Position numbers and translations under genes: made by a program. A DNA stretch of 64,000 nucleotides, taken from assembly GCA_964368755.1 (NCBI GenBank), contig CAYJCR010000003.1:56247-120246 (forward strand), read 5' to 3'. The stretch is from CALVZT01 sp964368755 (GTDB lineage Bacteria > Bacillota > Clostridia > Christensenellales > UBA1242). Position 1 is the first letter of the stretch, and every line of letters begins with the position of its first letter. Positions 15,707 to 24,197 of the stretch are shown piece by piece. Under the pieces are notes generated by a model, which saw only the letters and a list, made by a program, of their open reading frames with translations, did not search any database and had not been told where the DNA came from.

Positions 15707-17319
15707 ATGTGGAAAAAAGTTTTGATTATAATTAGTTCTTGTGGGGCTTTTTTGATATGCGTTGGAATACTTGCACTCGCCTTATATTCTCCCAGACAGA
15801 GTTTTAACAAAGACACTAGTATAGAAGGTATCAATGTATCAGGAATGAACAATGAGCAAGCACTTGGGGCTTTGGTAAGCAAGATATCGCAAGACAATTC
15901 AGATGCACTCATTAGACTTGAATATGAAGATAATATATGGGAATATACAGGAGAAAGTATAGAACTATCTTCGAATGCTGAGGAGATCGTTGACAATCAT
16001 GTCAACAAAAACTTCTTATCAAAGCTAACTAATCGCAAGTCCAACAAAGACCTTGTTGTAGGATATAGACTCAAAGATATAGATAGTGTTGTGGAAGAGG
16101 TTGCTTCAAGCCTTGACTCTTTGCCACTATCTGCTGACATCTCATATGATAAGACCTCAAAGACTTTTTCTATCACAGACGAACAAGTTGGCAAGACTGT
16201 TGACAAAGAAATGCTTGCAAGTATGTTATCTGAGATACAATATTCCAAAGTTTCGACTATAACAATTCCTGTCACAGAGACAGAGCCAGATATCACAAAG
16301 GATGATCTTGCCCGAAGTACTCGCAAACAATCTGAGTTCTCCACCAATTATTCTAAATCTGCNNNNNNNNNNNNNNNNNNNNNNNNNNNNNNNNNNNNNN
16401 NNNNNNNNNNNNNNNNNNNNNNNNNNNNNNNNNNNNNNNNNNNNNNNNNNNNNNNNNNNNNNTTGCCCGAAGTACTCGCAAACAATCTGAGTTCTCCACC
16501 AATTATTCTAAATCTGCCGCAGAAAGAAAGAATAATATCTCTATCGCTGTATCTAAACTTGATGGCATGAAGATCAATCCGCAAGAAGAGTTTTCTTTTA
16601 ACCTAGCGATAGGAGAAAGGACAGCCGCCAACGGTTATCAAGAAGCCAATATCATCAAAGATGGAACATTTGTCAAAGGCACAGGCGGTGGAGTCTGTCA
16701 AGTATCTACTACACTATACAATGCTCTACTCCTAGCCGGCGTTGACATAACCGAGGTGCATAAGCACTCGCTTGCGGTGAGTTATGTACCACTTGCCTTC
16801 GATGCCATGGTGTCTTGGGGATATAGCGACCTTAAGTTTGTCAACAATACCGATGTTCCAATATTCTTATTATCTTCAGCCGATGGCGATACTGTGAAGT
16901 TCACGGTCTATGGAGATACTCTACAAGAAGGCGAAGAAATCAAGCGCCGTGCAGATTTTGTTGGCACTATTCCTCACACTGGAGACAAAGTTGTCCCTGA
17001 TGTCAATGGTGAGTATTCTGACAAGATAATGTTCAAAGGCGAATATATTAGGATCAAATACCCTCAAGAAGGCTATGAGAGCAATGCTTACTTACAGTAT
17101 TACAAAGATGGAGTATTGCAAGAAGAAAAGTTGATTCGCCACGAAAAATATGCCCCACAAGAAGGACTAGTATATGAAGGGACTGAGGACTTGCCACAAG
17201 GTATGACTCTACCTAAGAACACGGTATCAATCATTCCACCTCAGACACAATCCGTCAAAGACAAGTCTGTTGCAGATAATTCTATTGTTACAAAAAATCC
17301 TGTGATATACAACCCATAG
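15707..17319 (+). CDS. VanW family protein with YoaR-like putative peptidoglycan-binding domain (spans a false gap)
   Basis: A cytoplasmic stub and one N-terminal membrane helix (about 4-27) lead to an extracytoplasmic region with a YoaR-type putative peptidoglycan-binding repeat. The VanW domain follows (GERTAANGYQEANI, TGGGVCQVSTTLYNA, HKHSLAVSYVP, DAMVSWGYSDLKF) and then a G5-like, Pro-rich tail. It is thought to act at the cell wall; VanW's biochemical role is unknown. The 100 N are flanked by two copies of the same 55 bases. Collapsing them (155 bases removed) gives one open frame of 485 residues. GAGG lies 8 bases before the ATG. It ends at a strong terminator. Confidence 0.88.
16363..16462. 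other. Assembly gap 2 (100 N), a contig overlap rather than missing DNA
   Basis: Bases 16308-16362 and 16463-16517 are identical (55 bases). Joining the contigs by this overlap restores the reading frame of the VanW-family gene. Confidence 0.93.
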
Positions 17320-17324
17320 TTGAA

Positions 17325-17370
17325 TAAAAAACCACTCTTTGTCACAAATGTCACAAAGGGTGTTTTTTTT
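17325..17370. terminator. Bidirectional terminator between VanW-family gene and rmuC
   Basis: 10-bp stem (17333-17342 with 17353-17362, one G-T pair), loop TCACAAATGT region, eight-T tract on the plus side and A tract on the other, between convergent genes. Confidence 0.85.
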
Positions 17371-17373
17371 CGT

Positions 17374-18657
17374 TTAATCATCAATATCTTCTTCTATAAG
17401 AAGCTCTTCATCTCCAATCGATACATTCTTGAGCTTACGCTGAATAGTCTTAGTCTTCTTGGTAGCGAATTCGATTGTGTTGCTTGCTTCATCAAGTTTC
17501 TTCTGAGTCTTGGACAACAATTCTACGAATTTGTTGAACTCTTGCTTGAACACACCCAACAAGTTCCATATCTCGCTAGACCTTTTTTCTATCGCAAGTG
17601 TTCTAAATCCCATCTGCAAGCTGTTGATAAGAGCAGTAAGTGTGGTTGGACCACACACAAGCACCTTATAATCTCTCTGTATAGTCTCTATAAGACTAGC
17701 GTTCTTAATAACTTCGGCATATAACCCCTCAATAGGGAGATACATTACGGCAAAATCGGTCGTGATTGGTACTTTTATGTATTTGTCCGATATCTTCTTC
17801 GCCTCGTCTTTTATGCGCCTTTCTAGGGCTTTGGAGTTGGACTCTATTTCTTTAAGATCACCCTTCTCAGCAGCATCACATATACGTATATAGTCTTCCA
17901 TAGGGAACTTGGCATCAATAGGAAGAAGTATGTTCTGTTCATCTTTGCCTGGGAGTTTGATAACAAAGTCTACTCTGTCGAGTTTGCCATCAATAGATAC
18001 TTGACTAGCAAACTGCTGAGATGACATCATTTGTTCTAACAATACTCCAAGTTGGACTTCTCCCCAGCCACCACGAGATTTGACATTGGTCAACATTTTT
18101 TTGAAATCGCCCATGCCTGAAGCAATGTTCTTCATCTCGCCAACACCTTTGAATACTTGGTCTAAACCATCGTTGATCACTTTGACAGAGTCACTAAGTC
18201 TTTTTTCTAGTGTAGCACTAAGTTTTTCATCGACAGTTTGACGCATTTCTTCGAGTTTTTTATCATTGCTCGATTGAATATTCTTGAGATTCTCACTTAG
18301 AGTACCGACGATTTTTTCTTGCTTTGTTTCTAAGCTTGCCAACATCGCATTGAGCCTACCCTCTATCATCTTATACTGTTCGCCTTGTGTTGAATTGAAA
18401 CTCGTAAGATAATCAAGAATGCTCTTATTGTAACCTTGAATAGAGGCAATGAGCATCTCATTCATACTTTTGTATAGATTGGTCTGCGCGTCAATTTTTG
18501 CTTCAATATTTTTTTGTAATATCGCATCATCTTTTTGCGCAATCTCAACAATATCTGAAATGTTTTGACTGCCTTTGGGCTTGCGTACAAAGAAAACTAT
18601 CATCATACATAGCGTTGCACAAGACAATATAACAGATATTATAATAAGTGCTATCAT
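17374..18657 (-). CDS. rmuC: DNA recombination protein RmuC
   Basis: 427 residues. An N-terminal membrane helix (about 2-24) is followed by a long coiled coil (about 35-180) and the RmuC nuclease-like domain. The domain shows GGWGEVQLGVLLEQM, LLPIDAKFPMEDY and TTDFAVMYLPIEGLYAEV. RmuC limits DNA inversions and rearrangements and is thought to be a membrane-bound restriction-endonuclease-fold protein. Its ATG shares a base with the cca stop codon (TAATG), and AAGGAG lies upstream, so it is translationally coupled to cca. Confidence 0.92.
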   Translation of the reverse strand: MIALIIISVILSCATLCMMIVFFVRKPKGSQNISDIVEIAQKDDAILQKNIEAKIDAQTNLYKSMNEMLIASIQGYNKSILDYLTSFNSTQGEQYKMIEGRLNAMLASLETKQEKIVGTLSENLKNIQSSNDKKLEEMRQTVDEKLSATLEKRLSDSVKVINDGLDQVFKGVGEMKNIASGMGDFKKMLTNVKSRGGWGEVQLGVLLEQMMSSQQFASQVSIDGKLDRVDFVIKLPGKDEQNILLPIDAKFPMEDYIRICDAAEKGDLKEIESNSKALERRIKDEAKKISDKYIKVPITTDFAVMYLPIEGLYAEVIKNASLIETIQRDYKVLVCGPTTLTALINSLQMGFRTLAIEKRSSEIWNLLGVFKQEFNKFVELLSKTQKKLDEASNTIEFATKKTKTIQRKLKNVSIGDEELLIEEDIDD

Positions 18658-19955
18658 TATTTATTCTCCTTATATTCTTTGATAATACCAAGCAATTTCT
18701 CTCGAGTATTGATAGTTGGATCACATATCGCTTGATGATACAATTCTTGATATATCATATTTATCTTTCTATCTTTCCAGCCTGCTATCTGGAGATCTTC
18801 TATACCTATTGCCAGTCCATATATGTCAGTAGGGGCCTTTGCTTTAATCAAGGACTTATACTTAATCTTTATTTTATCATTTAGACTTGGAGATAAAATA
18901 CTAATGATAGACTTGAGTTCTACAAGCTCAGGGTGTCTGGTTGCAACTAGTATAGTAAAATCTTTTTCAGACAACTTTTTGTCAGTAATCTGAAGCAACA
19001 ACTCTAGTTGTTTGGATAGTATTGCTACATTATTTTTGCCAATATTTGCACCATTGCTACCATATAAGATATTTGCAAGTTCCTTAGGGGATACAGTGTC
19101 TGCATTGAGTCTGTGTATATATAGATATGCATCGGTCAAGAATGACAACAAATAATTGCTTTTGTCTGCATTATCAAAGCATTTGACAAAAGATGCAATG
19201 CCAGACAATTGCTTTATTATATCGGATTGTTTGTTGATATATTCCCATATTTCCAATCGGTCAATTATCTTAATGCCTGACCTACCGCTACCAATAATCT
19301 TATGATTTTTGTACTTAAAAGAAGCGCCTAATATCTTAAAAAACTCGCCACCAATCCTTGCATTCGATATCATACCAAGATTATCGATATTTTGCATAGC
19401 AACTGCATATGTATGTTCATCGATAGTGAAGCCTAGCTCAGCACTTAACCTTATCATACGCATTATTCTATGGCCATCTTCTTTGAGCACAACCTCAGGA
19501 CTCTCTATGCACTTAATGGTATGGGAATCAATGTCTCTTTGTCCGCCATAGAAGTCGACTATCTCTTTGGTCAAGATATTGTAGTATATGCAGTTCATGG
19601 AGAAATCTCTTCTCTTAGAGTCATCAACAATACTGGTCGAAAAAGTTACTTTGTCAGGACTGTGAACCCCTTTGACTGAATATGATTCTGTTCTAAAAGT
19701 TGAGTATTCATAGTCTTTGTCACAACAACTAATGATTGCTGTGCCCAAAGTAGCATTCTTAACTTTGAAAGTATAATTGGAACCTGCAAGCCTACTTTTC
19801 ACCTTGTCGAGCGTAAGACTAGAAGCAAGATCAATGTCTTCGCCCTTGTATCCTGCAAGACAATCACGAACATACCCACCAACTATATACAGAGGCGTAT
19901 CTTGTCCAAATATTTTTGCTAATTTCTTTAATTTACTATCTATCTTTATTCTCAT
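18657..19955 (-). CDS. cca: CCA tRNA nucleotidyltransferase
   Basis: 432 residues of the class II CCA-adding/poly(A) polymerase family, which repairs or adds the 3' CCA of tRNA. The nucleotidyltransferase core is clear: YIVGGYVRD (23-31), ED-x-D at 39-42 carrying the metal-binding aspartates, RRDFSMNCIYYN, and EDGHRIMRMIRLSAELGF. A helical tRNA-binding region follows. The promoter -10 box TATAAT ends six bases before the ATG and no ribosome binding site is present, so translation is probably leaderless. First gene of the cca-rmuC operon. The tRNA-Arg in this window already encodes CCA, so the enzyme may act mainly in repair. Confidence 0.92.
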   Translation of the reverse strand: MRIKIDSKLKKLAKIFGQDTPLYIVGGYVRDCLAGYKGEDIDLASSLTLDKVKSRLAGSNYTFKVKNATLGTAIISCCDKDYEYSTFRTESYSVKGVHSPDKVTFSTSIVDDSKRRDFSMNCIYYNILTKEIVDFYGGQRDIDSHTIKCIESPEVVLKEDGHRIMRMIRLSAELGFTIDEHTYAVAMQNIDNLGMISNARIGGEFFKILGASFKYKNHKIIGSGRSGIKIIDRLEIWEYINKQSDIIKQLSGIASFVKCFDNADKSNYLLSFLTDAYLYIHRLNADTVSPKELANILYGSNGANIGKNNVAILSKQLELLLQITDKKLSEKDFTILVATRHPELVELKSIISILSPSLNDKIKIKYKSLIKAKAPTDIYGLAIGIEDLQIAGWKDRKINMIYQELYHQAICDPTINTREKLLGIIKEYKENK

Positions 19956-19961
19956 ACGTAT

Positions 19962-19990
19962 ATTATACCAAATAGTTACTCAAAACTCAA
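19962..19990 (-). promoter_or_regulatory. Promoter placed for a leaderless transcript (cca)
   Basis: Minus strand TTGAGT (19985-19990), 17-base spacer, consensus TATAAT (19962-19967), six bases, then ATG 19955. No Shine-Dalgarno sequence. Confidence 0.65.
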
Positions 19991-20028
19991 AACATTAATG
20001 GTAACATAATTTTCTATCATATTAAGAC

Positions 20029-20056
20029 AAAAAAAAGACACTTATAAAAGTGTCTT
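20029..20056 (-). terminator. Terminator after the 257-aa gene
   Basis: 9-bp perfect stem (AAGACACTT/AAGTGTCTT, 20035-20043 with 20048-20056), 4-base loop and an eight-base T tract on the minus strand. Confidence 0.88.
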
Positions 20057-20062
20057 ATATAA

Positions 20063-20836
20063 TTATTCTGCCAAAGAATGAACTTTGTCCAAATTGTTTT
20101 CTTTGATTGTATCGTTCATATTAAACAATGCCGAAGACAAGTCTGGGCACTCTTCATAGATACTGAGTTTCTTCTTCTCTTTGTATGTGCTAGATACACT
20201 TGGGCACTTTGGATTGTCAATAAACTCGCTACAATCAGTATCTTCTGCTGTCACTTGATATACGGGCTCTTTGGTCTCTTCATCTTCGAACAAGTCGATA
20301 TACAAAGCCCTAGACAACTCGTTGTTTCCGTTCCTTAGTTTGAGGTATTTCTCAATAGACTCAACTTTTTTCTCATCAATAAGACCAAAGCATATGTCGC
20401 CTTCAACTTTGCCTTCATCGTGCTTCATCAAGTATTGGTCAAATCTTTGCATAGCTTCGAATAGTGTGCTTCCAACGGCGTAATCTGTGGTTACATAATC
20501 AAGCTTGCCATCAACTTCTACAATTGTCCTGTCATATACAAAGAACTTATATTCTCCATCGTCATCAAGAGCATACTCTATCTTAATAGTATTCTGCTTG
20601 TCCAAACTCTCGATTGAACGAGTAGTACCTTTCTTTGATTTCGTTTGAGTCTCACCTTTTGGCTCTTCTTGCACACTTTCCTGTGTCTCTCCATTTGGTG
20701 CTTCTTGTACGCCTTCTTGCGTACTCTCTTCTACTTGAGGAGCTATCTGCAAATCTTGCTGAACCTCTTCTTGTAGATCGCTCTGCAAATCAACTTTTAG
20801 ACCATCATGCAAATCTTTTTGTAAATCGTTTTCCAT
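20063..20836 (-). CDS. Hypothetical protein with Gln/Glu-rich repeat N-terminus (257 aa)
   Basis: I recognise no family. Residues 1-75 are a low-complexity acidic, Gln-rich region with recurring DLQ and QE units (for instance VDLQSDLQEEVQQDLQ). A short basic KSKKGTTR link follows, then a compact C-terminal domain of about 175 residues rich in Asp, Glu and Tyr with a mixed alpha/beta look. There is no signal peptide or membrane helix. The start has AAGGAGAG. It lies 28 bases downstream of tilS on the same strand, so it is probably in the tilS operon. It ends at a terminator. Confidence 0.75.
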   Translation of the reverse strand: MENDLQKDLHDGLKVDLQSDLQEEVQQDLQIAPQVEESTQEGVQEAPNGETQESVQEEPKGETQTKSKKGTTRSIESLDKQNTIKIEYALDDDGEYKFFVYDRTIVEVDGKLDYVTTDYAVGSTLFEAMQRFDQYLMKHDEGKVEGDICFGLIDEKKVESIEKYLKLRNGNNELSRALYIDLFEDEETKEPVYQVTAEDTDCSEFIDNPKCPSVSSTYKEKKKLSIYEECPDLSSALFNMNDTIKENNLDKVHSLAE

Positions 20837-20864
20837 AATCTCTCCTTACAGTTTTATTGACGAA

Positions 20865-22199
20865 TTATTTGTTTGTCTGTTTGTAACTGACGGCATATGC
20901 AAGTTTTGTGTTCTTATCTATCTTGACCTTGTCGCTAATCTCAACTCCCAATATAACAAGTATGTCGTTACCATCTGCAAGCACTGGCAAGGTGTCCCTT
21001 ATTCTTGACGGAACTTTCTTGTCTATTAGATACATTCTAAGAGGTTTGGTTCCTCCACCAAATTTTTCGAACTTGTCGCCCTTTTCTTTGACTCTCCATA
21101 CGGCAGTCTTAGGGACTTTGGCACAATCAAACAATTGTACCCCTTCTGTTATAGCGAAGTTCTTAGTTCTCTTCACAGATATCTCATATAGTCCCGAGAA
21201 ATCTGTCTTACCTACTGCGATTGGACATTCTTGAGCAATAACATCTTTGTTAGTAGCAATGATAGTGAGATATTCATACTCTTTGACTACAGTTGCGCCA
21301 TTAGGAAGATTTATCTTCTTACCATTTGCTGCAAGTGACAAGTTCCTGATAAGGTTGATATGTTTGCGTTCAATATCGCAGTTAATGCCAGCCTTACCCA
21401 AAGAATACATAATGATTCTATTAGTAACACTTGATGGATAAACAAAGTAGTTGAGAGGAATCTTAACAACATTGTTCTCAACGAGTATTGCATCGAATGT
21501 GGCTTGACTCATAATATATTCGTCATCTTCTTTGCAAGCCTTGCCGAAGTTAACAATGTTCTGCTCCAAAGTTGGCCATCTTTTCTTCAATTTTGGAATG
21601 ATATCGTTGCGTAAGAAGTTTCTGTTATATGACGTATCGGTATTTGTCTCATCTTCTACATATGGAAGCTCGTTCTGATAGGCATATCTATTAACTTCAT
21701 CTTTGGTCAAGTCAAGGAATGGTCTAATATACGCACCCCTTCTATACTCCATACCACTAGCACCACTCAATCCTGAACCACGCAATATGTGTAATAGTAT
21801 AGTCTCTGCTTGGTCGGCTTGATGATGGGCAATCGCTATCTTATCTACAATGCCTTTCTGTATAAGTGCATCAAATACTCCATATCTTGCCTCACGTGCG
21901 GCTTGCTCTATACCAATGTTTTTCTCGTTGGCTATCTTCATAGCATCTACTCTAAACTTATGGCATCTAATATGATTTTGTCTACAATAGTTGACTACGA
22001 ATTCGCAATCTTGATATGACACATCTCTTATACAATGATCTACATGTATTGCAACAACATCAATATCATATTTTTCTTTAACGCTATTAAGGAAATGTAG
22101 AAGGCTCATAGAATCAATGCCACCACTTGTGGCAACGCCAATGACTTCTCCCGCGTTGATTAGTTTGTTATTATCTATTGTGTTGAATACTTTTTCCAT
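20865..22199 (-). CDS. tilS: tRNA(Ile)-lysidine synthetase
   Basis: 444 residues. TilS attaches lysine to C34 of tRNA-Ile(CAU), changing its decoding from AUG to AUA. The PP-loop is TSGGIDSMS (about 24-32). The HHQADQAET and RNFLRNDIIPKL motifs and the C-terminal substrate-binding domains (GGGTKPLRMYLIDKKVP, RDTLPVLADG) are present. I chose ATG 22199, which has AAGGA upstream, over a TTG at 22217 that contains that site. A possible promoter (TTGCTA, 18 nt, TATACT) lies in the 139-base space upstream. The 257-aa gene follows. Confidence 0.92.
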   Translation of the reverse strand: MEKVFNTIDNNKLINAGEVIGVATSGGIDSMSLLHFLNSVKEKYDIDVVAIHVDHCIRDVSYQDCEFVVNYCRQNHIRCHKFRVDAMKIANEKNIGIEQAAREARYGVFDALIQKGIVDKIAIAHHQADQAETILLHILRGSGLSGASGMEYRRGAYIRPFLDLTKDEVNRYAYQNELPYVEDETNTDTSYNRNFLRNDIIPKLKKRWPTLEQNIVNFGKACKEDDEYIMSQATFDAILVENNVVKIPLNYFVYPSSVTNRIIMYSLGKAGINCDIERKHINLIRNLSLAANGKKINLPNGATVVKEYEYLTIIATNKDVIAQECPIAVGKTDFSGLYEISVKRTKNFAITEGVQLFDCAKVPKTAVWRVKEKGDKFEKFGGGTKPLRMYLIDKKVPSRIRDTLPVLADGNDILVILGVEISDKVKIDKNTKLAYAVSYKQTNK

Positions 22200-22338
22200 T
22201 TCTTTTTCCTTCGACAAATGTGTTATGATGTTATTTTGTTAAAGGAAAAAATGTTCTTCAATTCCCTTTACCAAGTTGTAATATTATTTTAGTATATTGT
22301 TGCCCTTTTGACAATAGCAAAAGTACAAATTGTATAAA

Positions 22339-23100
22339 TTATTTATCTTCATGATATGAGGTCTTAGTCATGCCCAAACTAGCACTATTGAGTACTCTTA
22401 TCTTAGACTCGTTGGAATCTCCAAGAAGATGTGCGTTAACAAAACTAAAATGCGTGTCTGGTGCGATGATAATATGATCAACAAGTGATACTCCTAGCAT
22501 TCCCAAACTATCGCATATGCGTTGTGTGAACATTATATCTTCTCGCGATGGTAATGGATCGGGAGCCGTATGCGTGTGACATATTACAACCGACTCGGTT
22601 GGGTGCTGAAGAACTTTCTGAGTAAACTCCCTTATGTTGACATTGATTGAGTTCGCTTGTCCATTGCCTAGCTTTTCAAGACATATTAGTCCACTTTTGC
22701 CATCAAGACAAGCAAAATAAAAGTTCTCTTTGCCGACAACAGTTACGTACCTTTTGAAATAGTTAACAATTTTTGCTGGAGAATCAAGCACTTCCTTGGG
22801 AGCCATCTTGCTCTTAGAATATGCTTCGAATAAGTTGGGCATAGTAGACAAAAAGATTGCAGTCTTCTCGCCAATTCCTTCAACTTTGATCAAGTCAGAA
22901 ACACTGGCTTCAAATACTCCTGCAAGATTACCAAACTCTCCTATAAGAGCATGGGCTATCGGATTGGTGTCTTTGTATGGAATAACATAAGTAAGCAATA
23001 CTTCCAATATCTGATGATCACTATATCCGTCAAAGCCGTTCTCACAAACTTGCTTTCTTATCCTTTGTCTATGTCCAGTATGAATATTATCTTTTGTCAT
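22339..23100 (-). CDS. radC: RadC-like JAB (MPN+) domain protein
   Basis: 253 residues. An N-terminal helix-hairpin-helix part (residues about 1-90, with FGNLAGVFEAS and KVEGIGEKTA) is followed by a JAB domain. The metalloprotease-like motif reads CHTHTAPDPLPSREDI, so the H-x-H and the distal S-x-x-D ligands are kept, although the usual HNHPSGDP is altered. The motif lies near residue 170-185, followed by LVDHIIIAP. The molecular role of RadC remains unclear; a DNA-repair role was once proposed. GGAGAA lies upstream of the ATG. It stands alone between tilS and the Smr-domain gene. Confidence 0.85.
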   Translation of the reverse strand: MTKDNIHTGHRQRIRKQVCENGFDGYSDHQILEVLLTYVIPYKDTNPIAHALIGEFGNLAGVFEASVSDLIKVEGIGEKTAIFLSTMPNLFEAYSKSKMAPKEVLDSPAKIVNYFKRYVTVVGKENFYFACLDGKSGLICLEKLGNGQANSINVNIREFTQKVLQHPTESVVICHTHTAPDPLPSREDIMFTQRICDSLGMLGVSLVDHIIIAPDTHFSFVNAHLLGDSNESKIRVLNSASLGMTKTSYHEDK

Positions 23101-23175
23101 ATATTCTCCACAATCTCAACATCTCTATAGAATATATTGTATCACAAACTACCGTGCTTGAGCAAATGTATGTCA

Positions 23176-23547
23176 TTAAACAATTACAAAAGTAACTCCA
23201 CCATTACCTCTTGCAAGATCTTCGTCAGCAAGCAAAATTGGGTAATCTTCTACCCAACGAATATATTTGGAATTTGTTGGAAAAAATTCTTCACCTTTGA
23301 TATATTCTCTTATACAAACGTTCTTGCGGTTGGGTGTGCGAGCTTTTTTTAGTTTGATAAGCAATTTGTGGCATTCATTTTTTATAACCCCACCGGTGCC
23401 AGAGGAACCATAGCCGTGTATTATCTTGATTACACCACCCAAGTTTTGCAATACTTCTATCTCATGTAGCACATAATACAGAGCTACATCTAGTGGTGGT
23501 TTTTCTGTCTCAATATCCAATTTTGTTATACTATTTGCACAAATCAT
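23176..23547 (-). CDS. Smr (MutS2 C-terminal-like) domain protein
   Basis: About 123 residues, nearly all Smr domain. It begins KLDIETEKPPLDVALYYVL and contains the signature IIHGYGSSGTGGVIK. Smr domains bind or nick nucleic acid, including stalled mRNA. The expected LDLH-x-x at the start of the domain is replaced by LDIET. An in-frame GTG at 23643 would add 32 residues not belonging to the domain and would lie across the divergent hup promoter. ATG 23547 starts right before the domain and has a promoter -10 box ending six bases upstream with no ribosome binding site, so it is preferred and probably leaderless. Confidence 0.75.
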   Translation of the reverse strand: MICANSITKLDIETEKPPLDVALYYVLHEIEVLQNLGGVIKIIHGYGSSGTGGVIKNECHKLLIKLKKARTPNRKNVCIREYIKGEEFFPTNSKYIRWVEDYPILLADEDLARGNGGVTFVIV

Positions 23548-23553
23548 AGTATT

Positions 23554-23582
23554 ATTATTGATTTTTTGTAGTACAAAGTCAA
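23554..23582 (-). promoter_or_regulatory. Promoter placed for a leaderless transcript (Smr gene)
   Basis: Minus strand TTGACT (23577-23582), 17-base spacer, AATAAT (23554-23559), six bases, then ATG 23547. Confidence 0.5.
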
Positions 23583-23611
23583 CTAAATCGCTATTTTTTA
23601 TTGATTTTGCT

Positions 23612-23639
23612 TTGAAAAAGCATTTACATATGGTATAAT
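23612..23639 (+). promoter_or_regulatory. Promoter of hup
   Basis: TTGAAA (23612-23617), 16-base spacer, consensus TATAAT (23634-23639). It predicts a leader of about 85 nt that holds a nested hairpin. Confidence 0.7.
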
Positions 23640-23663
23640 ACACACAAGTAGAAATACTTAATC

Positions 23664-23703
23664 GCTAGATATTTCGCTTGATATAAGCGTTTACACTTCT
23701 AGC
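23664..23703 (+). promoter_or_regulatory. Nested inverted repeat in the hup leader
   Basis: Outer arms GCTAGA (23664-23669) and TCTAGC (23698-23703) enclose inner arms CGCTT (23675-23679) and AAGCG (23685-23689). No T tract follows, so it is not a terminator. It could be an RNA structure or a protein-binding site controlling hup. Confidence 0.45.
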
Positions 23704-23729
23704 AAAAATAACAAAAAGGAGAACTGAAT

Positions 23730-23999
23730 ATGAATAAAGGCGAATTTGTTAGAGCAATTGCTGAGAAAGGGGGCTTCACAATCAAAGATGCAGATGCAGC
23801 ATACACTGCATTTGTAGCAACTGTACAAGAAGCACTTAAAAAGAATGATTCTATAGCATTAGCTGGTTTTGGTACATTCTCAGTTAAGAAAAGAGCTGCA
23901 AGAAATGGTATCAACCCACTTACACGCAAACCAATCAAAATCAAAGCATCTAAAGCTCCATCATTCAAATTTGGTAAGAGTTTTAAAGATACTCTATAA
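23730..23999 (+). CDS. hup: HU family DNA-binding protein
   Basis: 89 residues, the normal size of HU. The dimerising N-terminal helices (MNKGEFVRAIAEKGGF) and the beta-arm region are present. The signature GFGTFSVKKRAARNGINPLTRKPI includes the intercalating Pro of the arm tip (INPLT). HU bends and compacts DNA and helps replication initiation. AAAAGGAGAA lies ahead of the ATG. It is monocistronic, with its own promoter and two terminators downstream. Confidence 0.96.
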   Translation: MNKGEFVRAIAEKGGFTIKDADAAYTAFVATVQEALKKNDSIALAGFGTFSVKKRAARNGINPLTRKPIKIKASKAPSFKFGKSFKDTL

Positions 24000-24039
24000 T
24001 CCAATCGCAACCTAGCATTCACATTAAAGTTTTACTAAG

Positions 24040-24071
24040 AAAAAGGACACTTATGCAAAGTGCCTTTTTTT
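24040..24071 (+). terminator. Terminator of hup
   Basis: GGaCACTT (one bulged A) pairs with AAGTGCC around a short loop and is followed by seven T. Confidence 0.8.
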
Positions 24072-24128
24072 ATGTCCAAACTACACTTTAAATAGTTTGT
24101 GCAACAATACAACTATTCCCATTACATT

Positions 24129-24164
24129 AAAAAGACCAGCTTACAAAACAGCTGGTCTTTTTTT
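24129..24164. terminator. Bidirectional terminator between hup and the giant lipoprotein gene
   Basis: Strong stem AAAGACCAGCT/AGCTGGTCTTT (24131-24141 with 24149/50-24160), flanked by A and T tracts, located between two convergent genes. Confidence 0.92.
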
Positions 24165-24197
24165 GTAATAAACTGCTTTTGGCTAACTTCAACAAAT

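Noticed and set aside
16308..16517. 55-base direct repeats as a biological repeat
   Set aside because: They border an N block, and collapsing them restores the frame. The same length at the other gap shows an assembly cause.
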